NCBI GenBank assembly: GCA_041497995.1
Contig: JBGQHM010000055.1
Location: forward strand, 1-25,797
Length of the DNA: 25,797 bases
Direction: 5' to 3'
Source: DATKMS01 sp041497995
Lineage (GTDB): Bacteria > Desulfobacterota > Binatia > HRBIN30
This document shows, in pieces, positions 1 through 7,731 of the stretch (position 1 is the first letter of the stretch; each line of letters opens with the position of its first letter). A program made the translations under genes and the position numbers. The notes under the pieces were generated by a model that searched no databases, had not been told where the DNA came from, and saw nothing but the letters and a program-made list of their open reading frames with translations.

Positions 1-1032
1 ATGGGCGCTTTGGAGGTTCCGCACGAGAGCATCATTTGCCCGTTCACGACACCCTTGGCGTTTGCCACTCAAGCCGTCGTCAATGGCGTCGAGTTGGTCC
101 TGAACAGCCCCGTGCAAACGATTGCCGCTGCGGACGACGGCGGACACTTGCTCCGGACCCCGCACGGACCGCTGCGCGCGCGCTACGTCGTGAACGCCGC
201 CGGTCTACAGGCCGACGTTCTCGACCGCCAGTTTGGTCACGAGACGTTCACCGTCACACCACGTCGCGGTGAGCTCATCGTCTTCGATAAACTGGCACGG
301 CCGCTGCTGAGCCACATCCTGCTGCAGGTGCCGACGAAGGTGAGCAAGGGTGTGCTGGTGAGCCCGACGGTGTTCGGCAACGTCATGCTGGGGCCGACCG
401 CGGAGGATATCCCCGACAAGACGGCCACCGGTTCCACCGGCGCCGGCATCGCCGGCTTGTGCGAGCGCGGCCGACGCATCATGCCGGAGCTGATGGCCGA
501 AGAGGTGACCGCGGTGTATGTCGGCCTACGCGCTGCCACCGAGCACAGTGACTACCAGATCAAATTCTACCCAGAGCAGCGCTACGTCTGTGTGGGCGGA
601 ATCCGTTCAACGGGTCTGTCGGCTTCGATGGCGATCGCCGAGTATGTCGTGGAGGGGCTTGCCGATGCCGGTCTGACGCTGGAGCCGAAGAGTGACTTCC
701 GCTCCGTACGCATGCCCAACATCGGTGAAGCGTTTCTGCGTCCGTACCAATCGGCTGAAGCGATTCGGGCCAACCCTGACTACGGCCGCATTGTCTGCCA
801 CTGCGAGCGCGTCACACGCGGCGAAATCCTCGACGCGCTCCGCGCCCCGATCCCGGCGCGTACCCTCGACGGCGTCCGGCGGCGCACGCGTGCATTGCTG
901 GGCCGCTGCCAGGGTTTCTTCTGCGCCGCGACGGTCACGCACCTCGTGGCCGAGGAGACCGGAGAGAAGGTCGCCGCTTTGCTCGCTCTGGAGAACGATC
1001 TCGCATCGGGGTCAGGGTCAGAGATGAGATGA
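1..1032 (+). CDS. GlpA-like FAD-dependent dehydrogenase with C-terminal BFD [2Fe-2S] domain (5' partial)
   Basis: This is the C-terminal part of a DAO-fold flavoprotein of the anaerobic glycerol-3-phosphate dehydrogenase (GlpA)/LhgO type, which oxidises a hydroxy-acid or polyol phosphate and passes electrons to a partner subunit. The visible part starts after the FAD-binding GxGxxG motif, so the gene enters from outside the window and the ATG at base 1 is probably internal. Residues about 1-225 hold the substrate and FAD C-terminal part (GGIRSTGLSAS near residue 200). Residues about 262-325 form a BFD-like iron-sulfur domain with C266, C268, C303 and C308 in CxC...CxxxxC spacing. The stop overlaps the start of the next flavoprotein (ATGA), as in glpAB-like operons. 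Substrate is not determined; L-2-hydroxyglutarate-type or glycerol-3-phosphate oxidation are both possible. Confidence 0.85.
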   Translation: MGALEVPHESIICPFTTPLAFATQAVVNGVELVLNSPVQTIAAADDGGHLLRTPHGPLRARYVVNAAGLQADVLDRQFGHETFTVTPRRGELIVFDKLARPLLSHILLQVPTKVSKGVLVSPTVFGNVMLGPTAEDIPDKTATGSTGAGIAGLCERGRRIMPELMAEEVTAVYVGLRAATEHSDYQIKFYPEQRYVCVGGIRSTGLSASMAIAEYVVEGLADAGLTLEPKSDFRSVRMPNIGEAFLRPYQSAEAIRANPDYGRIVCHCERVTRGEILDALRAPIPARTLDGVRRRTRALLGRCQGFFCAATVTHLVAEETGEKVAALLALENDLASGSGSEMR

Positions 1033-2312
1033 CGTCGCCGTCTTCGCAGGCGCACACGGTTGATGTCCTAGTCGTCGGCGCCGGGCCCGCCGGCCTCGCC
1101 GCGGCGCTCGAGCTGCGGCGCCTCGGCGTGCTGCGCCTCGGCGTGCCGCGCGTCCTCGTCGTCGACCGCGAGGAACAGGCGGGCGGCATCCCGCGACATG
1201 CTGCGCACACCGGCTTCGGCCTGCGCGACCTGCACCGCTTGCTCACCGGCCCGCAGTACGCCGCGCGCTACGTGCGACTCGCCACGGCAGCAGGTGTCGA
1301 GGTGAAAACCGGGGTGACCGTCACTGGCTGGACCGGTGCGACTACACTCGCGGTCACCAGCCCAGCCGGCCTGGCCGAGGTCCGCGCGAAGGCAGTCGTG
1401 CTTGCCACCGGTTGTCGCGAGCGACCGCGCGCGGCGCGCCTCGTGCCCGGCACGCGACCGCTGGGCGTGCTCACCACGGGCGCACTACAGCAGTTCGTCT
1501 ATCTGCATCATCAACCGGTCGGCCGGCGGGCAGTTGTGGTCGGCGCCGAGCACGTCAGCTTTTCCGCCGTGCTCACGTTGGCGCACGCGGGCGCGTCCAC
1601 CGTTGCGATGGTCACCGAGCACATCCGGCATCAGACGTACGCGCCGTTCAAGTGGATCACCGCGACGCGATTGCGCGTCCCGATTCTGACGTCCACTCGG
1701 ATCACGCAGATCCTCGGGCGCAAGCGAGTTGAGGCGGTTGAAGTCGCCGACGTGCGCACCGGCGCGTTGCGCACGTTGGAATGTGACACGGTCGTCTTTA
1801 CGGGTGATTGGATACCCGACCACGAGCTGGCGCGGCGCGGGGAGCTGGCGATGGACGCTCCCACACGCGCTCCACGTGTCGACTGCGGCCTGCGCACGTC
1901 GGCACGCGGCGTGTTCGCTGCGGGGAACCTACTGCACGGTGCCGAGACTGCCGACGTGGCTGCACTGAGCGGCCGTCACGCGGCGCATGCCGTCCGTGCG
2001 TTTCTTGCGACGGGTGCCTGGCCAGACCGCCCGCCGGTCCCGGTACTATGTGAGCCCCCGTTGCGGTGGATCTCACCGAGCGCGATCAACGCGGATGTAG
2101 AGCCCCCCCGCGGTCACTTCCTTCTGCGCGTGGCAGAGCTCTGTGCCGCGGGGGAGATCGTTGTGACCCAGGGCGCGCGGCCGCTCTGGCGCGGCCGCTA
2201 CCGTTCGCTTGTTCCCAATGTATCGATCCATGTGCCGGCGGCCTTTGTGCGACAGGTCGATACGGACGGGCCGCCGCTCACGTTCCGCCTTGTATCTACT
2301 ACTGGCCGCTAG
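1029..2312 (+). CDS. GlpB/HcnB-like FAD-dependent oxidoreductase
   Basis: A 427-residue pyridine-nucleotide-disulfide-type flavoprotein. An N-terminal dinucleotide-binding motif (VVGAGPAGLAAALEL) lies at about residues 9-23, the family's ATGCRERPR segment near residue 126, and the C-terminal FAD motif GVFAAGNLLHGAE near residue 298. About 80 extra residues follow the FAD domain. The start ATG overlaps the stop of the upstream GlpA-like gene by four bases, so the two are very likely translated together and form a two-subunit dehydrogenase. Known relatives include GlpB, the hydrogen cyanide synthase subunit HcnB and opine or sarcosine oxidase alpha-type chains; sequence alone does not choose among them. 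Just after the first helix the protein carries a five-residue tandem duplication (RLGVL/RLGVP). Its 3' end overlaps the convergent Cys-rich gene by 14 bases. Confidence 0.85.
   Translation: MTSPSSQAHTVDVLVVGAGPAGLAAALELRRLGVLRLGVPRVLVVDREEQAGGIPRHAAHTGFGLRDLHRLLTGPQYAARYVRLATAAGVEVKTGVTVTGWTGATTLAVTSPAGLAEVRAKAVVLATGCRERPRAARLVPGTRPLGVLTTGALQQFVYLHHQPVGRRAVVVGAEHVSFSAVLTLAHAGASTVAMVTEHIRHQTYAPFKWITATRLRVPILTSTRITQILGRKRVEAVEVADVRTGALRTLECDTVVFTGDWIPDHELARRGELAMDAPTRAPRVDCGLRTSARGVFAAGNLLHGAETADVAALSGRHAAHAVRAFLATGAWPDRPPVPVLCEPPLRWISPSAINADVEPPRGHFLLRVAELCAAGEIVVTQGARPLWRGRYRSLVPNVSIHVPAAFVRQVDTDGPPLTFRLVSTTGR
1118..1147 (+). repeat. 15-bp in-frame tandem duplication in the Rossmann fold
   Basis: Two adjacent copies of GCGCCTCGGCGTGCT/C (1118-1132 and 1133-1147) match at 14 of 15 bases. 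They encode RLGVL-RLGVP between the first helix and second strand of the FAD-binding fold, where relatives normally have one copy. Confidence 0.8.
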
Positions 2313-2733
2313 GTGCGCTGCCTGGCGTTGGCGCCGGTGCATGCCGCTTGTGTTTCCGGCGATGCTGAGCGATCTGATCCTGGCAGGTCTGCGACAGCTG
2401 ATCGTGATGCTGGTGCAAGCACCGCTTGATGTTTCCACGGCCAGGCTCCACCTGAGCGCAGAACTTTTTCACGTCGTCCTGGCATGCCTGACGCCACGCA
2501 TCCACTTGGGTCTTCATCTGCTTCAAGCGATCCTGGCACGCGGGCGACAACTCGGTCGCGTGCTTCTCGAGGCAGTCTCTAAAGGCGCCGCCTCCGGGTT
2601 TGATGCCCGGACACAGCTTCTCGATATCCTGGCGGCATGGCCCGTTCCCGTGCTGGGCCTGTACCGCACCGGACGGCGCGCTCAACGCCACGGCCAGCGG
2701 CGTAACCAACATGATCATTTTCCTCAATTCCAT
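2299..2733 (-). CDS. Exported protein with two cysteine-rich GLG1-type repeats
   Basis: A 144-residue small secreted protein. Residues 1-26 form a signal peptide (basic n-region ELRK, hydrophobic core, likely cleavage after AVQA). Two repeats follow with identical cysteine spacing: C33, C41, C54, C66 and C84, C92, C105, C117 (C-x7-C-x12-C-x11-C), each with the pattern CxxDxxKxC...CL...L...CQDxx. This matches the cysteine-rich repeat of the Golgi glycoprotein GLG1 (PF00839), which also occurs in scattered bacterial exported proteins of unknown role. The tail (residues about 124-144) is rich in His, Lys, Arg and Pro. An AGGAGG ribosome site (2740-2745) six bases before the ATG supports the start. 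It is divergent from moeA and convergent with the flavoprotein gene. Function unknown; the cysteines probably form disulfides in the periplasm. Confidence 0.85.
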   Translation of the reverse strand: MELRKMIMLVTPLAVALSAPSGAVQAQHGNGPCRQDIEKLCPGIKPGGGAFRDCLEKHATELSPACQDRLKQMKTQVDAWRQACQDDVKKFCAQVEPGRGNIKRCLHQHHDQLSQTCQDQIAQHRRKHKRHAPAPTPGSAPSGQ

Positions 2734-2877
2734 TTCAAACCTCCTGGCTACTCTTCGACCTTTCGAAGTCCTTGGACGTTCGGCAGCAGTGAAAGGTTAA
2801 AACACAGCGTGCGCGGCGCGGTCGCCGAGGTTGACACGACGACTGCCCGTGATAGCTCCCTGGATGACACTGGACCG

Positions 2878-4911
2878 ATGCCCCGGACACGCTACCTCAA
2901 CAAGAAGTCGTTGGCGGAAACGCTCGTGCTGTTTGTGGATGGTCTACCCATTCGTCGGCGCGCCGCGGAATCGGTGCCGGTGGAAGACAGCTTGCACCGC
3001 ATCACAGCCGAGCCGGTATTCGCGCGGATCTCGGCGCCGCACTACCACGGCGCGGCGATGGACGGCATCGCGGTGCGCGCCACGGATACCTTCGGGGCGA
3101 GTGAAGCACAGCCCATCGAGCTGGAGCAGGCGCCGGAGCCGGGGGCACAGCCGGGCGCCTTCACCTATGTCGATACGGGCCACGCCCTTCCGGTATGGGC
3201 GAACGCGGTCATCATGATCGAGAACGTCTACCCGGTTGCGCCGGGTCGCGTCGCGATCCGGGCTGCCGTGGCGCCATGGCAGCATGTGCGCTTGGTCGGC
3301 GAGGACATCGTCGCGACCGAGCCGTTGTTGCCGCGCGGGCATCGCATCCGTCCGTTCGATATCGGTGCGTTGCTGGCGGCCGGTCACGTGACGATCCCGG
3401 TGGCGCCGCGTCCGAGCGTCGCAATCATTCCAACTGGCAGCGAGCTGATCGAGCCGGGCGATGAAACCTCGCTGGGGGCCATCATCGACTTCAACTCGCG
3501 TGTCGTGGCCGCCTTTGTCAGCGAGTGGGGCGGGCACCCGCATCGGCTACCGCCTGTACGCGATGACCCCGAGCTGATCACAGCGACCGTGCAGCACGCG
3601 GTGCGCGAGCACGACATCGTCACGGTGATTGCCGGCTCCTCCGCGGGTGAGCACGACTTCACGGTCGGTGCGCTCGGCCGCCTGGGCGAGATCCTGGTGC
3701 ACGGCATCGACATCATGCCGGGCAAGCCGGCGATTTGTGCCGTTGTCGACGGCACGCCGGTGCTCGGTTTGCCGGGATATCCCGTGTCGTCGGTGATCGT
3801 CTGCCAGCAGGTGCTGCGCCCGTTGATCGCCAAGTTCTTGGGCCGTGCCGCTGACCCGCCAGAAACGGTGCGCGCCGTGGTGCCGCGCAAAGTGCCGTCG
3901 AAACTCGGAGTGGAAGAGTTCCTGCGCGTGACCCTCGGCCAGGTGGCTGCTCGCATCGTCGCCAACCCACTCGGCCGCGGCGCCGGTGTGATCACCACTA
4001 TGGTCAAGGCTGACGGTTTCCTGCGCATCCCGCAGCTGTCGGAAGGCATCAACGCCGGTGAGGAGGTCGATGTCGAGCTGCTGCGGCCGCGTGGCGAGAT
4101 CGCCAACACCATCGTGTTCAGTGGCAGTCACGATCTATCGATTGGCCTCTTGGAGGATGCCCTCAAGCGCAGCGCTCCGCATCTCAAGATCTCGGCGACC
4201 AATGTTGGCAGCCTCGGCGGCTTGCTCGCCATGAAGCGCGGCGAGGCGCACGTGGTGGGTACGCACCTCCTCGACCCCAAGACCGGCGCCTACAACTTGC
4301 CGGACATCCGCCGGCATCTGCGCGAGCGCGACGTAGTGGTGGTCAATCTCGTCGTCCGCGAGCAGGGCTTATTTGTCGCGCCGGGCAATCCGAAGAAGGT
4401 TTCGAGCCTGCGCGACCTCGTGCGCGCGGACATTCAATTCGTCAATCGGCAGCCTGGTGCCGGCACGCGCGTGCTGCTGGACTACAAACTCGCCAAGCTG
4501 CGACTGCGCCCGGAGCGCATCCGCGGCTACGAGCGCGAGGAGTTCACTCACATGGCGGTCGCCGTCGCCGTCGCCGTGGCCAGCGGCCTCGCGGACTGTG
4601 GCCTCGGTGTGCGCTCCGCGGCCAACGCGCTCGGTCTCGATTTCATTCCGGTGGAGAAGGAGGAGTACGACCTCGTCTTCCGCCGCGACTTCTATGAGAG
4701 CGACACGGGGCAGATGCTCCTGGCGGCGATGCGCTCACGAAATTTTCGTGACCCGGTGGCACGTCTGGGAGGCTACGAGGTGGACCGCAGCGGCGCGGTG
4801 AAGCTGGGCACCGATGCAGCGACGCCGGCGAAGGCGGTGCGGACACGGGCCGGAGGCGTGCGCCGTGCGGCCACCACCCGCAAACGAGCTCCGGTCGCGC
4901 GCCGCCGGTAG
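2878..4911 (+). CDS. moeA: MoeA-type molybdopterin molybdotransferase fused to a PBP-like domain
   Basis: A 677-residue fusion. Residues 1-400 are MoeA, which inserts molybdate into adenylylated molybdopterin during molybdenum cofactor synthesis. Visible family marks are AAMDG with D62, the DTGHALP segment, GED near 143, PTGSEL near 184, the GSSAGEHDF catalytic-loop region, MPGKP and GLPGYP. Residues about 410-640 match the periplasmic-binding-like domain (PF12727 type) often fused to MoeA and thought to sense or bind an oxyanion; it has no signal peptide, so it acts in the cytoplasm. The last 35 residues are an Arg/Ala-rich basic tail. The open frame reaches back to 2209, but that extension lies antisense to the Cys-rich gene and lacks homology, so ATG 2878 is preferred; no strong ribosome site is seen. 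A TTGACA at 2831 could be a -35 box, without a good -10. No other moco genes are in view. Confidence 0.9.
   Translation: MPRTRYLNKKSLAETLVLFVDGLPIRRRAAESVPVEDSLHRITAEPVFARISAPHYHGAAMDGIAVRATDTFGASEAQPIELEQAPEPGAQPGAFTYVDTGHALPVWANAVIMIENVYPVAPGRVAIRAAVAPWQHVRLVGEDIVATEPLLPRGHRIRPFDIGALLAAGHVTIPVAPRPSVAIIPTGSELIEPGDETSLGAIIDFNSRVVAAFVSEWGGHPHRLPPVRDDPELITATVQHAVREHDIVTVIAGSSAGEHDFTVGALGRLGEILVHGIDIMPGKPAICAVVDGTPVLGLPGYPVSSVIVCQQVLRPLIAKFLGRAADPPETVRAVVPRKVPSKLGVEEFLRVTLGQVAARIVANPLGRGAGVITTMVKADGFLRIPQLSEGINAGEEVDVELLRPRGEIANTIVFSGSHDLSIGLLEDALKRSAPHLKISATNVGSLGGLLAMKRGEAHVVGTHLLDPKTGAYNLPDIRRHLRERDVVVVNLVVREQGLFVAPGNPKKVSSLRDLVRADIQFVNRQPGAGTRVLLDYKLAKLRLRPERIRGYEREEFTHMAVAVAVAVASGLADCGLGVRSAANALGLDFIPVEKEEYDLVFRRDFYESDTGQMLLAAMRSRNFRDPVARLGGYEVDRSGAVKLGTDAATPAKAVRTRAGGVRRAATTRKRAPVARRR
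4555..4581 (+). repeat. GCCGTC hexanucleotide repeat in the PBP-like domain of moeA
   Basis: About four copies of GCSGTC encode (AV)4-A in the helix before SGLADCGLG. Related proteins usually show a shorter AVAAAVA-type stretch, so this may be a small slippage expansion. Confidence 0.6.
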
Positions 4912-4934
4912 GCGACGGTGACTGGCTGCTGCTG

Positions 4935-4957
4935 GAGGCCTTCGGGCTCTCATTTTC
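4935..4957 (+). terminator. Weak candidate terminator after moeA
   Basis: GAGGCC-TTC-GGGCTC forms a short stem with one G-G mismatch (4935-4949) followed by TCATTTTC. The stem is short and the T-run interrupted, so this is tentative. Confidence 0.3.
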
Positions 4958-4992
4958 TGACGGGACCTGGGGCGTACCTTCGTACTTGACTC

Positions 4993-5015
4993 TGCATTCT
5001 AGAACGTGCACTCTA
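4993..5015 (+). promoter_or_regulatory. Candidate operator upstream of the TetR gene
   Basis: Two direct repeats, TGCATTCTA (4993-5001) and TGCACTCTA (5007-5015), lie 14 bases apart just before the ATG at 5023. TAGAACGTGCACTCTA (5000-5015) is also an imperfect palindrome. The AT-rich stretch contrasts with its surroundings, and a TTGACT at 4986 could be a -35 box. TetR proteins commonly bind such elements over their own promoter; binding here is inferred. Confidence 0.4.
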
Positions 5016-5022
5016 ATACTGT

Positions 5023-5676
5023 ATGGGTCGACCCCGACGATATGACGAAGCCCAGATTCTCGAAGGCGCGAAGCATATCTCGGCGGAGAATGGTCCGCAG
5101 AAGCTGACCATCGCGGCGGTCGCGGCACGAGCGGGTGTGCCGGTCGGCTCGATCTACCATCGGTATGCCTCGCGCGACGAGATCCTGGCTGCGGTGTGGC
5201 TCGATTTCATCGAGGAGTTCCAAGAACGCTGGCTCGCCGAGCTTGAAGCAGAAGACGCCATGCGTGCTGGCCTGGCCGCCGTGCGCTTCGCCTATGGCTG
5301 GGTGCGCCGGCATCCGCGCGAGGCCCGCCTCATGTTGCTGCACCGGCGCGAAGACTTCGGGTCGGCGGGGTGGCCGGCGAGCTATCGCCGCCGCGCCGAA
5401 GGGCTCGCACGTCGCGCCAGCGCGGGCTTGAGCCGGTACGCGTCGCAGCTCAGCGGACGGGCGGGCGCGGCAGAGCTGCGCCACGTCCGGTTCGCGCTGG
5501 TGGATCTGCCGACCGCGGCGCTCAAGCGCGACGTCGAGGCGGGGGTGCCACCCTCGGCAGGCATCGAGCGCGTCGTACTCGACACCTGTGCCTATGCCCT
5601 GCGACGTGTCGCCTCCAAGCAACGGATACGAAGATCAGACGGTGGTCCAAGAAAAGGAGGGAGCCATGGATCGTAA
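5023..5676 (+). CDS. TetR/AcrR-family transcriptional regulator
   Basis: A 217-residue one-component regulator. The N-terminal helix-turn-helix (residues about 8-50) is clear: LTIAAVAARAGVPVGSIYHRYASRDEIL has the usual TetR pattern, with the recognition helix VGSIYHRY. The rest is a helical ligand-binding and dimerisation domain with no recognisable ligand signature. The start follows the normal MGRPRRYD opening; there is no obvious Shine-Dalgarno sequence and the AT-rich element ends only 8 bases upstream, so the leader must be very short or the promoter further up. Its 3' end overlaps the start of the NTF2-like gene by 11 bases, so the two form one transcript. It probably represses itself and the downstream gene. 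Confidence 0.9.
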   Translation: MGRPRRYDEAQILEGAKHISAENGPQKLTIAAVAARAGVPVGSIYHRYASRDEILAAVWLDFIEEFQERWLAELEAEDAMRAGLAAVRFAYGWVRRHPREARLMLLHRREDFGSAGWPASYRRRAEGLARRASAGLSRYASQLSGRAGAAELRHVRFALVDLPTAALKRDVEAGVPPSAGIERVVLDTCAYALRRVASKQRIRRSDGGPRKGGSHGS

Positions 5677-6061
5677 AACGATGCTCACGCTGGCCGAGAA
5701 GTTTCTGGGGGCATGGAACACGCAGGAGGTCGACCGGGTGCTGGCCTGCTACACGACCGACCTCGAGTATCGCGACCCCAACACGCGCGGAGCGGTGCGC
5801 GGCGCGGAAGGCATGCAGCGCTACTTGTCGAAGCTGTTCGGGCGATGGCAGATGCACTGGTCGCTGCGCGAGGCGCACTTGTTCGATGGCGGGCAGGGAT
5901 GCGCGGTGCTCTGGCATGCGACATTTCGTTCTCCCGGGGGCGACGCGACGGTCGAGATCGACGGCATGGATTGGGTCGAGGTGCGAGGCGACCGTATCGC
6001 GCGCAACGAGGTTTGCTTCGACCGGGCGCAGCTCGCTCCCTTGCTCGCCGCTGCGGCGTGA
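5666..6061 (+). CDS. NTF2-fold (SnoaL-like) protein
   Basis: A 131-residue protein of the cone-shaped NTF2/SnoaL superfamily, which includes polyketide cyclases, ketosteroid isomerases and many small ligand-binding proteins. Seen in the sequence: an N-terminal helix (AEKFLGAWNTQEVDRVLACY), then TDLEYRDPNTRG and VRGAEGMQRYLSKLF, followed by alternating beta strands ending in GMDWVEVRGDRIARNEVCFD. The start is fixed by AGGAGG (5655-5660) a few bases before ATG 5666; an upstream in-frame ATG at 5588 inside tetR lacks this. The gene begins inside the 3' end of the TetR gene, so its level is probably tied to that regulator. The substrate cannot be read from the sequence. Confidence 0.85.
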   Translation: MDRKTMLTLAEKFLGAWNTQEVDRVLACYTTDLEYRDPNTRGAVRGAEGMQRYLSKLFGRWQMHWSLREAHLFDGGQGCAVLWHATFRSPGGDATVEIDGMDWVEVRGDRIARNEVCFDRAQLAPLLAAAA

Positions 6062-6169
6062 GCTCCCAGTCGGGTTCGCGCGCGGGCGACCGTAGAGCTG
6101 TACGATCGAATCGGGCGGGGGCCGAGAGAGGAACCGGCAACCGCACTACTGAGCAGTGACGAACAGCGG

Positions 6170-7615
6170 CTACGCGGCGTGCACTGCGGGGCGTACGGTC
6201 TCCAGAAGAGTGGTCAGTTCTTCACCGAGTACGCGCGGCAGGCGGATGGCACTTTCAACCATGCGGATGTCCGGAATCAGCTCGGCCAGTTGCGCGCTGG
6301 CTTCCTGGCCCGTCTTCTGACCGCGCAGTGCCTGAAAGGCGCGGAGCACTTGCGGCGCCATCGGTGCAACCGACGTACCGCGGATTGCCAGGATCCGATG
6401 GCTCGGTGCGGCCAGCGCGAGGTACGCAGCGCCGTACGTCCCACCGCCCAGGATGCTGATGATCGGATGGCCGCGGAGTCGCGCCGCCACCATAGCGCGC
6501 AGGCATTCCGCGAGCGCTCGCTGCAGGCCGAAGCGCTCTTGGGCAAAGTCGACCGCGTGCCCTTGGCAAAAGAGAAAAGTCAAAATCGAGGCGCGCTCGG
6601 TACCGCCACGCTCCGCGGCGATGCGCAGCATGTCGGTGACGACGGCAGCTTCCTCGATGCCGACGCCGCGGCCGCGCGCTTGCTCGGGTCCGACGATAAA
6701 GCCGAGCGCCGGACGGTCGCGCAGGTTGCCGAGCGCGGCGTGAACTAAACCGTGTCGTCGGATCGGACCCGTCGGGTGCCACTGGCCGCGGAACGAATAG
6801 CGCAGCAGGTCACGCCGCCGTGGCTCAGCTACCTCGTGCCGGGCTGCACCGGGGGCGCTGTGCAGGCGCGCTTGCAGGTGGTCGGTGGTCGCCGCACAGA
6901 TGGCGAGGCGGTCTTCCAGCGGCGCTACCTGAGCGCGGGCTGCGTCAGCAACGAGATCGCGCACCCAGCCACGGAGTTGCGCGCGCACGGCGTCGGCGTC
7001 GTCGGGGACGACGAGATGGGCGTCGCCATTCATCACCCGCGCGTTGGCCGACGTGGCTGCGAATCCCTCCTGCTCCGGCGTTGCACCGTCGAGGAGTCCG
7101 CCGAGCAACTTCGGGCCAGTTAGTCCCCAATGCGCGTCGGCGGTCATGATGATGCGCTCAGGGAGCGCCGCCATCACCGCCGGGGCACCGAAGCAGCCGC
7201 GCGGACCGCTGATCACCGCGGCGACGTGGATGCCAGTCAGCGTCAACCGCGCCAGCGCCACGCCGACGGCGGACGCCGCCGCCAGCGCGATCGGCCCTTC
7301 CTCGACGCGCACGCCACCCGTGTCGAATCCGATGATGAGAGCGACGGGCTGCTGGCCACGCACATGTCCGCTGGTCGCGCTCTCCGCAATGCGCGCCAAG
7401 ATGCCCGACTCGCGGACGCCGATGGTGCCCCCGCGCACATGGCCGTCGGTGAGAGCGATCAGCACCGGGGCGCCGCCGATGAAGCCGGCACCGGCGAGGA
7501 ACGGAGCATCGGTGGTGACGTCGGTGAGCGGGAGAAACGTACCGGGATCGAGCACCGCCTCGGCGCGGCGCGCCGCGCGCATGCCCGAGAAGCTCGTTGG
7601 TGCGTTCAGGTTCAC
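6170..7615 (-). CDS. Fused biotin-independent malonate decarboxylase beta/gamma-type carboxyltransferase (MdcD-MdcE fusion)
   Basis: A 481-residue protein with two crotonase-fold halves as in carboxyltransferases. Residues about 10-235 resemble MdcD (beta): LDPGTFLPL, the loop GFDTGGVRVEEG and SGPRGCFGAPAVMAAL. Residues about 265-480 resemble MdcE (gamma): ALGFIVGPEQARGRGVG, LFCQGHAVDFAQE and ILGGGTYGAAYLALA. In malonate decarboxylase these subunits decarboxylate malonyl-thioester on an acyl carrier protein. Here no MdcA, MdcC, MdcB or MdcG gene is visible, so the substrate may differ. The start is a choice between GTG 7615 (used here, GAGG nearby but very close) and ATG 7582 (no clear ribosome site); the frame is open further up to 7828 but crosses the metK terminator. 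Convergent with the NTF2-like gene. Confidence 0.75.
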   Translation of the reverse strand: MNLNAPTSFSGMRAARRAEAVLDPGTFLPLTDVTTDAPFLAGAGFIGGAPVLIALTDGHVRGGTIGVRESGILARIAESATSGHVRGQQPVALIIGFDTGGVRVEEGPIALAAASAVGVALARLTLTGIHVAAVISGPRGCFGAPAVMAALPERIIMTADAHWGLTGPKLLGGLLDGATPEQEGFAATSANARVMNGDAHLVVPDDADAVRAQLRGWVRDLVADAARAQVAPLEDRLAICAATTDHLQARLHSAPGAARHEVAEPRRRDLLRYSFRGQWHPTGPIRRHGLVHAALGNLRDRPALGFIVGPEQARGRGVGIEEAAVVTDMLRIAAERGGTERASILTFLFCQGHAVDFAQERFGLQRALAECLRAMVAARLRGHPIISILGGGTYGAAYLALAAPSHRILAIRGTSVAPMAPQVLRAFQALRGQKTGQEASAQLAELIPDIRMVESAIRLPRVLGEELTTLLETVRPAVHAA

Positions 7616-7651
7616 GACCTCATTACGCCCGATTTCGGGGCGGAAAGAAAG

Positions 7652-7679
7652 AAAAGGCGGCCGGTTGGGCCGCCTTTTT
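7652..7679 (-). terminator. Rho-independent terminator after metK (bidirectional form)
   Basis: An 11-bp perfect stem (7652-7662 with 7668-7678, AAAAGGCGGCC/GGCCGCCTTTT) with a five-base loop. On the minus strand it is followed by TTTTCTTTCTTTCC. It lies 53 bases after the metK stop and only 37 bases before the next gene's GTG on the same strand. Confidence 0.9.
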
Positions 7680-7731
7680 CGGATCGTTCTTCGAGGGGTA
7701 CTGCCCCTGGTCGCGGGAACACTCCCTGCGC

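Noticed and set aside
2209..2877. N-terminal extension of the moeA frame by 223 codons.
   Set aside because: Runs antisense through the Cys-rich gene and the end of the flavoprotein gene, with no MoeA-like content; ATG 2878 gives the normal family opening.
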